From Candidatus Moraniibacteriota bacterium (GTDB lineage: Bacteria > Patescibacteriota > Minisyncoccia > Moranbacterales > GCA-2747515), in NCBI GenBank assembly GCA_027039165.1, contig JALWEZ010000052.1:1-16269 (forward strand): a stretch of 16,269 nt of DNA, read 5' to 3'. Numbering within the stretch: the first letter of the stretch is position 1; each line of letters opens with the position of its first letter. Shown piece after piece: positions 8,117 through 14,874 of this stretch. The position numbers and the translations under genes were made by a program. The notes beneath the pieces were generated by a model that was not told the DNA's origin, searched no databases, and saw only the letters and a list, made by a program, of their open reading frames with translations.

Positions 8117-9661
8117 CTATTGAATTTTATTATCAAGGTACATATTTCCTTGTTCTTTTTTGTTTTTAAAATCTTCCATATCAATATAAAACAAAGTATT
8201 AATTTCTTTAATTTTATCATATTCTCGTACTGGAGCTGATTTATTTATTATTTGTTTAGTTAGAGATTGAATTTTTTTCAATATTTTCTCTCTTTTTTCA
8301 AACTCCCTTCTTTCTTTTGATTTTTTTTGATCCTCCAAAGAATTTTTTATAGCTTCTTCAGATATAGCAACTTCTCTTTCTCCCTTACCTCTAAAACCAG
8401 AAGCTTTGATTATATTAACTTCAATATTACTACTTTTTATTTTTTTATCTTTTTGCTCTTCTAATTCTTGTTTTGTTTCATTATTGCTCTTGTGTAACTT
8501 TTCTTTTTCATCATTCTTGTTTACATCTTCTTTTTCTGTGAATATCTTATTTTTTTCAAGCTCATGTTTATGTTCTCTTTCATATCTTTTTCTTATAGTC
8601 TCCTCTTTCTTTTTTATTCTGTATCTTTGTTTATATTCTTCTCTATTTTTATCTACATTAACTTTATATCTATTTTTACTCTGTTCTTTAATATCTAAAT
8701 ATTTTTGTTTATATTTATCAATTCTATCTATGTGTTTTTTTTCATCTTGTTTATTATCACTGTCTTTAGATATATCTTTATTCACAAATTTAGAAATTTT
8801 TTCCAATGCTTCTTTTTTTGTTTTTATTCTATATCTTTGTTTATACTCATCTTTTTTCTTTTCTAAATCAACTCTATATCTATTTTTATATTGTTCTTTC
8901 TCTTTTTTTATTACATCCTTGTATGCAACATTAAATTTTTTTTCATTCTTAGTCTTTTCTTTTTTTTCTATTTCATTAAATTCTTTTTTTTCCTTAACAG
9001 TCTTTACGCTAAAATCTTCAAATATTGATTTTTCTGACTGTTCTTCAGTATTCTTTCTTAACTTATCACTTTCATTTTTTTCGAGATTTTTATGAAAAAT
9101 ATTAACTGATTTTGGCTGTTTTTTCTCACGATTTATTCTTAATTTATAGTTTTCTAATTTTTTTATTGTACTGCTACCTTTATTTATGTATTCATTTCTT
9201 ACTATAGGTTTTACTTTAGAAGTATTAGTTATCTCTCCCAAATTAACATAAGGAAAGAAAAATTTCATTTCTTTTGAAAGTTTGTGTGTTTTTTCGTATT
9301 TCTTAGCTAACTTATTTTTCTTTTTTTCCAAAAATGCCTTTGATTTACGCAAAACTTTTTTATCAAGCTTTCCTTTAATATTAAACTCCTTTGCAAGAAT
9401 TTTAATCTCCTTTCTATCCAAAGAATTTGTATTATCATATTTAAGCTCAGCAAGTGCCATTTTAAGTCCTTCATTTGTAACCTTTCCTTTTCCGACTCTA
9501 TATTTTTTAACTGTATTAAAAATCTCTTTCCTTTCTTTGTAAAGATTTAAAACATTTTCTCTATCCATTCTACGCATAGATTTCATTACTTTTGTTCTAC
9601 TACGCTTAGAACCCAAAAATTGTTTTCTAGTAAAAGCTATCTTATCTTTCCACTTTTTCAT
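8117..9661 (-). CDS. uncharacterised Lys/Glu-rich, largely helical protein with internal repeats, paired with the histidine kinase
   Basis: I do not recognise this 514-residue protein. It has no signal peptide and no membrane segment, so it is predicted cytoplasmic. The N-terminal part (1-135) is basic and more globular in composition. The rest is extremely rich in Lys and Glu and probably forms long helices or coiled coils. Two similar blocks, residues 255-280 and 325-350, share the pattern KEQxKNRYxV followed by EYKQRYRIK; a further YKQKY lies at 317-321. The Tyr/Arg-rich motif is unusual against the Lys/Glu background and may be a binding site. The 162 residues after the second block include GFRGKGERE. 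It is the first gene of an operon with the histidine kinase, 6 nt apart, under an extended -10 promoter. It could be a scaffold, or a nucleic-acid- or polymer-binding protein; no function is assigned. The stop is TAG, unlike its neighbours. Confidence 0.8.
   Translation of the reverse strand: MKKWKDKIAFTRKQFLGSKRSRTKVMKSMRRMDRENVLNLYKERKEIFNTVKKYRVGKGKVTNEGLKMALAELKYDNTNSLDRKEIKILAKEFNIKGKLDKKVLRKSKAFLEKKKNKLAKKYEKTHKLSKEMKFFFPYVNLGEITNTSKVKPIVRNEYINKGSSTIKKLENYKLRINREKKQPKSVNIFHKNLEKNESDKLRKNTEEQSEKSIFEDFSVKTVKEKKEFNEIEKKEKTKNEKKFNVAYKDVIKKEKEQYKNRYRVDLEKKKDEYKQRYRIKTKKEALEKISKFVNKDISKDSDNKQDEKKHIDRIDKYKQKYLDIKEQSKNRYKVNVDKNREEYKQRYRIKKKEETIRKRYEREHKHELEKNKIFTEKEDVNKNDEKEKLHKSNNETKQELEEQKDKKIKSSNIEVNIIKASGFRGKGEREVAISEEAIKNSLEDQKKSKERREFEKREKILKKIQSLTKQIINKSAPVREYDKIKEINTLFYIDMEDFKNKKEQGNMYLDNKIQ
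8611..8689 (-). repeat. internal direct repeat, copy 2 (residues 325-351 of the Lys/Glu-rich protein)
   Basis: This 79-bp stretch matches 8821..8899 in the same frame at an offset of exactly 210 bp (70 codons). By my count 66 of 79 bases are identical. It encodes the second Tyr/Arg-rich block of the Lys/Glu-rich protein and looks like an ancient tandem duplication of a 70-codon unit. Confidence 0.8.
8821..8899 (-). repeat. internal direct repeat, copy 1 (residues 255-281 of the Lys/Glu-rich protein)
   Basis: This is the partner of the 8611..8689 repeat, about 84% identical in bases, encoding the first KEQYKNRYRV...EYKQRYRIK block. The sequence between the two copies is much less conserved, so selection seems to act on the Tyr/Arg motif and not on the whole duplicated unit. 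Confidence 0.8.
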
Positions 9662-9691
9662 TTAAATTTAAATAAGTTTAAGTATAACACT

Positions 9692-9700
9692 ATTATACCA
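9692..9700 (-). promoter_or_regulatory. extended -10 promoter of the Lys/Glu-rich protein-histidine kinase operon
   Basis: The minus strand reads TGGTATAAT (9700..9692), identical to the extended -10 before the large surface-protein gene. A second perfect TATAAT lies upstream at 9716..9711. The -35 positions are weak. The predicted start near 9685 gives a leader of about 24 nt with no Shine-Dalgarno sequence. A GTATAA/TTATAC dyad overlaps the -10. Confidence 0.6.
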
Positions 9701-9745
9701 CACACATAATATTATATCCTTATTACTAAAATGATACCACAAATC

Positions 9746-9773
9746 AAAAACAGACGCTGTAAAAAACGTCTGT
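9746..9773 (-). terminator. rho-independent terminator of the BspA-like gene
   Basis: On the minus strand, ACAGACG pairs with CGTCTGT (7 bp, 10-nt loop rich in T), and the stem runs into a T5 tract followed by GATTT. It lies 17 nt after the stop of the BspA-like gene and ahead of the next promoter. Confidence 0.85.
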
Positions 9774-9789
9774 AATGATGATTTAATTC

Positions 9790-11496
9790 TTAATCTGTAA
9801 GACTTACATAAAATGCTGGACCGTCATCTGTAAATTCAAAATCCTTAAACTTATCTAGAATTTTATCCTTATCAGTTTTTCCTCTCGTATATAATTGCAT
9901 GCCGGTTCGTTTATTGTATAGTCTATAAATTGGAGTAGTTCCATCATCACTGAGACTCGCATAAAATGCTGGTACTCCGTCTGTAAACTTAAAATCTTTA
10001 AATTTATTTAAAATTTTGTCTTTATCAGCTACACCTCTAGTGTAAAGCTGTGCTCCAGTTCGTGTGTTATAAAGTCTAAAGATAGGAGTAAGTCCAGGTT
10101 GCTCAGTGAGACTCGCATAAAATGCTGGCGTTCCATCACTAAATTCAAAATCTCTAAATTTATTTAAAATTTTGTTTTTATCTGCTTCGCCACGAGTATA
10201 GAGTTGAGTTCCAGTTCGCTTATTGTAAAGTCTAAATATCGGAGTTACACTATAACAAACTGAAGTTTGACCCCCGTCTGTAATTGTCCAATTATGTCCA
10301 GTTGGCGAAGTAAGATTATCATGAGCTTCTACCGCACAATACTTAGAATTTCCAGCATTGAAATGCAGAGAAGATGTTACTTGAGAGCTCCATCTCTTAA
10401 GTAAGGCGTCATAATTTTCTACCGATAAATGAGCGTTTTTAAACATATCATTTAAACCACCATCTTTTTTACCATCATCATCCCATTCTTTTACAGAACT
10501 AATATCCCAACTCCCAATATTTTGATCAAATGAACTAGCTCCTTCAAACATATGACTCATATCATCTACATTCATAGTATTCCACGAGTTAAGTGGTTGA
10601 TTAAAGGAACCTGCACTTCTAAACATTCCATTCATAGTTATAACATTTGAAACGTCCCATGAATTAAGTGGCTGGTTAAATGAAGCAGCACCTTCAAACA
10701 TCCAACTCATTATATTTACATTTGAAGTATCCCATGAATTAAGTGGCTGGTTAAATGATGTAGCACCAAAAAACATAGAGCTCATATCTTCTATATTTGA
10801 AGTATTCCAAGAACTTATATCCTGGTTAAAAGACGAGGTATAGATAAACATACCCATAACATGAGTCACATTCGAAGTGTCCCATTTATCGAGAGGTTGA
10901 TTGAAAGATGTAGCATAAGCAAACATTCCTGACATATTTTTTACACTTGAAACATTCCATGAATTAATAGGTTGATTAAACAATGAAGCTTCTGAAAACA
11001 TAAAACCCAAATCTGTAACATTTGATAAATCTGGCGCGTCAGTTGCTGCTCCAAGTGAACCAGTTCCCGTGTCATTTAAATTAGCGCAACCACTAAAAGC
11101 ATTAGCCATTGAGCTCCAATGCATTGTACCCCATTGATTAATACCTACAAGTTTTAGTTTATCTCCTAAATCATTAAAATAAATCATAGGAAAACCGTTT
11201 CCTGAGCCTGTATTATCTTTTATTCTTATAGAATAAGTTCCTGGAGATGGATAATTACAAGTATAGTCTCCAGTAGCTCCAGTTACTTCATCTGTGCCAT
11301 CATTATTACAATCTACATTATAATTATAAGTCTCCCCACTAAAAGTAGGAATTTTAAACTGAGTATCTGACGTAACTCCATAATTATCAGTTTTTACTGT
11401 AATTATAAAATCATCACTTGGCGCAGCTAGTACACTAGAAGTTCCCAAGAAAGCAAATATTGTCATCATTGAGAAAACATACGAAATTTTTTTCAT
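9790..11496 (-). CDS. secreted BspA-like (DUF285) leucine-rich-repeat surface protein with three C-terminal DUF5648-like repeats
   Basis: This 568-residue exported protein probably works at the cell surface in binding or adhesion. A signal peptide (about 1-25, ending VLAA) leads to a PKD-like domain (28-95, with GDYTCNYPSPGTYSIRI at about 76-92). BspA-family units follow: MF doublets at 166, 191, 216, 241, 266, 291 and 316 give an exact 25-residue period, each unit built on SFNQPLNSWDTSNVxxMSxMF; a degenerate unit carries MF at 351. The C-terminus has three 51-52-residue repeats starting at 418, 470 and 521, each with PIxRLYNxRTGxQLYTRG and ending in AFYxSL, resembling the DUF5648 family. There is no sorting signal or C-terminal helix, so the C-terminal repeats may hold it to the surface. 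It stands alone between its own promoter and terminator. Family members act as adhesins in other bacteria; the role here is inferred. Confidence 0.88.
   Translation of the reverse strand: MKKISYVFSMMTIFAFLGTSSVLAAPSDDFIITVKTDNYGVTSDTQFKIPTFSGETYNYNVDCNNDGTDEVTGATGDYTCNYPSPGTYSIRIKDNTGSGNGFPMIYFNDLGDKLKLVGINQWGTMHWSSMANAFSGCANLNDTGTGSLGAATDAPDLSNVTDLGFMFSEASLFNQPINSWNVSSVKNMSGMFAYATSFNQPLDKWDTSNVTHVMGMFIYTSSFNQDISSWNTSNIEDMSSMFFGATSFNQPLNSWDTSNVNIMSWMFEGAASFNQPLNSWDVSNVITMNGMFRSAGSFNQPLNSWNTMNVDDMSHMFEGASSFDQNIGSWDISSVKEWDDDGKKDGGLNDMFKNAHLSVENYDALLKRWSSQVTSSLHFNAGNSKYCAVEAHDNLTSPTGHNWTITDGGQTSVCYSVTPIFRLYNKRTGTQLYTRGEADKNKILNKFRDFEFSDGTPAFYASLTEQPGLTPIFRLYNTRTGAQLYTRGVADKDKILNKFKDFKFTDGVPAFYASLSDDGTTPIYRLYNKRTGMQLYTRGKTDKDKILDKFKDFEFTDDGPAFYVSLTD
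9793..10245 (-). repeat. three C-terminal DUF5648-like repeats of the BspA-like gene
   Basis: There are three consecutive units of 51-52 codons (residues 418-469, 470-520 and 521-568). Each has an RLYNxRTGxQLYTRG core, a DKxKILxKFxDF helix and a closing AFYxSL. The high similarity points to recent tandem duplication or gene conversion. Confidence 0.85.
10492..11031 (-). repeat. 75-bp tandem repeats encoding the BspA/DUF285 units
   Basis: The 25-codon unit is repeated about seven times with no change in spacing. Two units share 29 identical consecutive bases at 10655..10683 and 10730..10758, exactly 75 bp apart. Such repeats could recombine and change the unit number. Confidence 0.85.
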
Positions 11497-11546
11497 ATCA
11501 CTTAAATTTAATTTGTAAATATATAATCATTAACATTACAAATTCT

Positions 11547-11574
11547 ATTATACATTAATATTAATAACTGTAAA
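11547..11574 (-). promoter_or_regulatory. promoter of the BspA-like gene
   Basis: The minus strand has TTTACA (11574..11569), a 16-nt spacer and a perfect TATAAT (11552..11547). This is the promoter closest to the housekeeping consensus in the window. Transcription would start near 11540, leaving a leader of about 44 nt without a Shine-Dalgarno sequence. Confidence 0.7.
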
Positions 11575-11700
11575 TATTACACGCGATAAGCTATTAATGT
11601 TTATTGAAAAATAGCATAATAATTTTATAAAAACAGAAAAAAAATATTTAAAGTTTGTCTAAAATACAGGAAAATAATAGAGCAACAGCGTGTTAATATT

Positions 11701-11739
11701 AAAATTTAAAACCCAGTTCTTTATTTAAAGAAACTGGGT
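11701..11739 (-). terminator. rho-independent terminator of the amino-acid biosynthesis operon
   Basis: On the minus strand, ACCCAGTT and AACTGGGT form the base of a stem that extends through CTTT/AAAG with one bulged base, around a small loop (11739..11711). It is followed by a T-rich run (TTTAAATTTT). It lies 6 nt after the stop of the small membrane protein. Confidence 0.85.
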
Positions 11740-11745
11740 AAAATA

Positions 11746-12033
11746 TTAGTCATTAGGAAATTCTTGATCCAAAATCTCCGTCTCTATCCAGCGATAAAGA
11801 CCAAAAATTCCTGCAACAACTAGAAGATAAGGATACGGGTCTGTAAACTTATCCCAGAAACAAGTGAAATTAATTGGTGAAGCGCATTTAAAATACGCCA
11901 CCACTGAAGTTATTGACAAATGTGCAATAAACACATAGCCAAATATATTCCTAAAAAGTTTTACAACTTCTATTCTATTTTCAGGGGTAGTAGGATTTAT
12001 TTCTGTTAATGCGTCCTTTAATTCCTTATTCAT
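11746..12033 (-). CDS. small two-helix membrane protein, unknown function
   Basis: I do not recognise this 95-residue protein. An acidic, cytoplasm-like N-terminus (about 1-28) is followed by a hydrophobic helix (about 30-48). Next comes a short polar loop with two cysteines (50 and 58) and aromatic residues, a second helix (about 67-82), and an acidic tail. The start is well supported: AAAGGAG lies 6 nt upstream, the only strong Shine-Dalgarno sequence in the window. It follows aroE by 46 nt and precedes the operon terminator, so it is probably transcribed with the biosynthesis genes but translated independently. It could be an unrelated passenger gene. No function is assigned. Confidence 0.8.
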   Translation of the reverse strand: MNKELKDALTEINPTTPENRIEVVKLFRNIFGYVFIAHLSITSVVAYFKCASPINFTCFWDKFTDPYPYLLVVAGIFGLYRWIETEILDQEFPND

Positions 12034-12038
12034 TTAGA

Positions 12039-12046
12039 ACTCCTTT
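12039..12046 (-). promoter_or_regulatory. strong Shine-Dalgarno sequence of the small membrane protein
   Basis: The minus strand reads AAAGGAGT, ending 5-6 nt before the ATG at 12033. It fixes this start codon and shows that the host ribosomes use the usual anti-Shine-Dalgarno interaction, which makes its absence at most other genes here notable. Confidence 0.85.
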
Positions 12047-12054
12047 CTTAAATT

Positions 12055-12074
12055 TGCATACCATATGATATGCA
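12055..12074 (-). repeat. 20-bp palindrome between aroE and the small membrane-protein gene
   Basis: TGCATACCATATGATATGCA is palindromic except for one symmetric pair. In RNA read from the minus strand that pair becomes a U-G wobble, so the whole hairpin can pair. No T run follows, so it is not a typical terminator. It could be an RNA-processing or stability hairpin, or a repressor site just upstream of the Shine-Dalgarno sequence. Confidence 0.6.
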
Positions 12075-12079
12075 TAAAG

Positions 12080-12937
12080 TCATTTTAGCATATTATTTTT
12101 TATTGTCAAATTTTTTGTCTTCAAAGCTCCCATCATCACTTCAAATGGCAAATTTTTACCTGTATATAACTTAAATTGTTCAAGTCCTTGATAAACAAGC
12201 ATCTCTTTTCCTTTTATTATTGTTGCACCTTTACTTAGTGCGTCAGTCAAAAATTTAGTTTCTTCTGGAGAGTATACTATATCAAAACAAATTTGATTTT
12301 TATGTAAAAATTCTTTTGGTACTGGCGTCTCATCTATATATTTTCCCATACCGAGCGGAGTAGAATTTATAATTATATCGGCATTTTTTACATTTTCAAT
12401 TTTTGAAAGTGACGCAAATTTTACTTTTAGCTCTTTAGCTAATTTCTCAGCTTTTTCCAAAGTTCTGTTGTAAATTGTAACTTTCGCTCCTTTTTCTTTT
12501 AGTCCAAAAGCAATCGCTCTTGACGCTCCACCTGCGCCAATTAAAGCTACATTTTTATCTTCAAGTCCACCACTGCCCAAAATTTTTTCCAGTGGAATTA
12601 CGACTCCCAGCCAATCAGTATTATAACCTTTCAAAACTCCATTATTGTTTACAATAGTGTTCACTGCTCCAATTTTTTGTGCAATTTCGTCTATTTCATC
12701 CAAATATTTCATAACTTCAACTTTATTTGGAATTGTACAACTTACACCTCTAAAACCGACAAGACGCATAGCTTTTATAAAATCTTTCACTTTATCTTTT
12801 GGAATTTTTGCACTAGAGAAAAAGAATTCATCATCAATTCCAAGAAATTTGTATCCTGCATTGTGCATTTTGGGAGAGAGTGAATGCTTTATTGGATCAC
12901 CTATCACCATGCAAATTTTTGTTTGTTTATTTTGCAT
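12080..12937 (-). CDS. aroE: shikimate dehydrogenase (NADP-dependent)
   Basis: This enzyme reduces 3-dehydroshikimate to shikimate in the cytoplasm, in aromatic amino-acid synthesis. From the chosen ATG it has 285 residues, a normal length. Substrate-site motifs are HSLSPKMHN (18-26), catalytic Lys72 in SCTIPNK, GAVNTI (90-95) and Asp108 in YNTDW. The nucleotide-binding part has GAGGASRA (134-141) and NRT (157-159), and STPLGM follows. The SCTIPNK segment replaces the common NVTIPxK form, with Cys at the position before the Thr. The ATG lies 1 nt after the aroA-aroK stop. An in-frame TTG at 12946 would overlap that gene by 8 nt and has AGG only 3 nt ahead, so it is less likely. The stop is TGA, the only one in the window. 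Confidence 0.94.
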   Translation of the reverse strand: MQNKQTKICMVIGDPIKHSLSPKMHNAGYKFLGIDDEFFFSSAKIPKDKVKDFIKAMRLVGFRGVSCTIPNKVEVMKYLDEIDEIAQKIGAVNTIVNNNGVLKGYNTDWLGVVIPLEKILGSGGLEDKNVALIGAGGASRAIAFGLKEKGAKVTIYNRTLEKAEKLAKELKVKFASLSKIENVKNADIIINSTPLGMGKYIDETPVPKEFLHKNQICFDIVYSPEETKFLTDALSKGATIIKGKEMLVYQGLEQFKLYTGKNLPFEVMMGALKTKNLTIKNNMLK

Positions 12938-12938
12938 A

Positions 12939-14870
12939 TTAATCAATTACCTGATTTAAAATTTTTTCTACACTCTGAGATTTCTTATCAAGAGTTGTAT
13001 CAATTATTATATTTGCCAAACTTTCATACAAAGGTTTTCTTTTTCTGTAAGCTTTTTTTGAGTCTTTTATTAATTCAGACAACAAAAATTCTTCTTTTTC
13101 TTCTTGATTTTTTAAATTTTTGAGTTGTTTTTTGAGTTTTTCTGAATTTACATTTAAAAGAGGTCTTGAATTAAATTTTTGTTTTTCTGCTAACTCAATT
13201 CTTTCTAATAATTTTTCTTCTTTTGCATCTACAAATACAACCACTGTACCATTTGAATTTTGTATAAGCTCTCTATTCAACTGCCCATAAGTTTTTCCAC
13301 TTTCTTTTTCTAAAATATCATTTACCCCAACTCCTCCTCCAGCACTCACAACAGTTTTTTCAATGGAAAGTACTTGAGCTAAAGCATTATGTTCTAATTT
13401 TCTAAAACTTTCCCAATCATTACCACTTTTGGAAATCTCAGAAATACTTTTTTGTTCTTTATTTTCTATAAATTTATCTAAATCAATGCAATTAAAGCTT
13501 AATTTCTCTGCTAATTCACCACAAATACTAGATTTTCCACTAGCTCTAAAGCCAATTAGTAATACATTTTTTATCTTTTCTTGAACAGATAAACTTACAC
13601 CAACTTTTTTAAGAACTCCCCAAAACTCTGGAAATGATTTATTGACGACTTCCTTGTTTTTTATGATGACTGAACCAACTTTTGTACCCAAAACAGCAAA
13701 AGCCATAGCTATTCTGTGATCTTTGTACGTTTTTATTATCGCACTTTTTGGTGTAGAAGGAATTATTTCCATAGAACTATCTGTAGTTTTTACCAAAACT
13801 CCCATTTTCCCAAGTTCTTCTTTCATAACCTCAATTCTATCAGTTTCTTTGTCTTTTAGAGTGCTTAATCCAGTTATAAGTGTATTTTTATTTGCAAAAA
13901 CAGCTAGAATTGCCACAGTCATAGCAGTATCAGGCATTTGTTCCATATTTATTTCAATTCCACTTAATAAACTTCCTCCAAAAATTTTTACACCATCTTC
14001 TAAGTATTCAACTTTCACTCCCATTTTTTCCAAAACCTTTGGAAAATTTTTATCTCCCTGCGAAGAATTATTATTTAAATTTTTTATAATTGTACTTCCT
14101 CTGTGCAAGGCTCCAAGTGCACAAAAGTAAGATGCTGAAGACCAATCTCCCTCAACTTTATATTCTCTTGCTCTGTATTTTTGTCCACCTTTTATTATAT
14201 ATTCTTTGTAGTTATTATTTACAACTTCCACACCAAATTCTTTCATCAAGTTTATAGTTATATCAATATAAGACTTAGAAATTTGTTTTCCTATTACTGA
14301 AATCTTAAGACCACCCTCAAGATGTGGAGCTATAAGCATAAGCGCTGTAAAAAATTGACTACTTACTTCCCCACTCATTTTTATCTCAGACGAATTTATA
14401 TTTTTTCCATTTATCTTTAGAGGAAGAGAGCCTTTTTTTTCTGTGTAATCAATCTCTGCTCCAATTTGCCTAAGTCCATCTACCAGATCTCCAATTGGTC
14501 TTTCCAAAATTTTTCCTTCACCTGAAAGACTTATCTCAGTTTTAGTAAGAACACTTAAGGCAGTTAAAAATCTACTAGTAGTACCTGCAATTCCTGTAAA
14601 TAAATCATTTGATTTTATGTTATTAAATTTTCCACCGTTTCCCTCTACCTCTATATCACCATTTGACAAAACTTCAATTTTTATCCCCAATTTTTTGAGA
14701 GACTCAATCATGTACTTTGTATCATCACTGTGAAGCGGAGAAATTATTTTACTCTTTCCTTTTGCAAGAGAAGCTATAATCAATACTCTATTTGTATAAC
14801 TTTTAGAACCTGGCATTTGAACTTCGCAATTTAGTTCTTTCTCAAACTTTTCAATTTTTATATTACTCAT
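12939..14870 (-). CDS. bifunctional EPSP synthase-shikimate kinase fusion (AroA-AroK)
   Basis: This fusion covers two consecutive shikimate-pathway steps in one 643-residue polypeptide. The first half (about 1-427) is EPSP synthase, which joins shikimate-3-phosphate and PEP: PGSKSYTNR (20-28), AGTTSRF (95-101), RPIGDLVDGL (124-133), KETDRIEVMK (341-350) and DHRIAMAFA (384-392). The GNAGT loop of most bacterial enzymes reads GIAGT here. The second half (about 434-643) is shikimate kinase, which makes shikimate-3-phosphate: Walker A GFRASGKSS (440-448), DLDKFIE (463-469), FRKLE (489-493), AGGG (510-513) and lid SRPLL (568-572). Thus the C-terminal domain makes the substrate of the N-terminal one. 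The gene lies between asd (4-nt gap) and aroE (1-nt gap) in one operon. Confidence 0.93.
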   Translation of the reverse strand: MSNIKIEKFEKELNCEVQMPGSKSYTNRVLIIASLAKGKSKIISPLHSDDTKYMIESLKKLGIKIEVLSNGDIEVEGNGGKFNNIKSNDLFTGIAGTTSRFLTALSVLTKTEISLSGEGKILERPIGDLVDGLRQIGAEIDYTEKKGSLPLKINGKNINSSEIKMSGEVSSQFFTALMLIAPHLEGGLKISVIGKQISKSYIDITINLMKEFGVEVVNNNYKEYIIKGGQKYRAREYKVEGDWSSASYFCALGALHRGSTIIKNLNNNSSQGDKNFPKVLEKMGVKVEYLEDGVKIFGGSLLSGIEINMEQMPDTAMTVAILAVFANKNTLITGLSTLKDKETDRIEVMKEELGKMGVLVKTTDSSMEIIPSTPKSAIIKTYKDHRIAMAFAVLGTKVGSVIIKNKEVVNKSFPEFWGVLKKVGVSLSVQEKIKNVLLIGFRASGKSSICGELAEKLSFNCIDLDKFIENKEQKSISEISKSGNDWESFRKLEHNALAQVLSIEKTVVSAGGGVGVNDILEKESGKTYGQLNRELIQNSNGTVVVFVDAKEEKLLERIELAEKQKFNSRPLLNVNSEKLKKQLKNLKNQEEKEEFLLSELIKDSKKAYRKRKPLYESLANIIIDTTLDKKSQSVEKILNQVID

Positions 14871-14874
14871 AAAT

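Noticed and set aside
8406..9095. Long plus-strand open frame of 229 codons rich in Phe, Ser and Leu
   Set aside because: It is the antisense of the Lys/Glu-rich gene; its composition is what reverse-complemented Lys/Glu codons give, and it has no ribosome site or recognisable domain.
10492..11031. Regular 75-bp repeats considered as a CRISPR-like array
   Set aside because: The repeats are in frame and encode DUF285 units; there are no short identical repeats with unrelated spacers.
11590..11615. GCTATT/AATAGC inverted repeat upstream of the BspA-like gene as a terminator or small RNA
   Set aside because: It has only 6 bp with a 14-nt loop and no T run; such pairs are expected by chance in AT-rich DNA.
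11497..11745. Intergenic stretch checked for a missed gene or riboswitch
   Set aside because: It is below 300 bases and holds only the BspA promoter and the operon terminator; no other open frame or conserved RNA motif was recognised.
12080..12082. Use of TGA as glycine (code 25, as in Gracilibacteria/Absconditabacteria)
   Set aside because: TGA ends aroE at the expected length, and all other genes read through without internal TGA codons, so the standard bacterial code fits.
12938..12946. TTG start for AroE at 12946
   Set aside because: An ATG nine bases later gives the normal family start and lies 1 nt after the preceding stop.
13723..14130. Plus-strand open frame of 135 codons opposite the AroA domain
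   Set aside because: The opposite strand encodes clear EPSP synthase motifs; this frame has no upstream signal and is a shadow.
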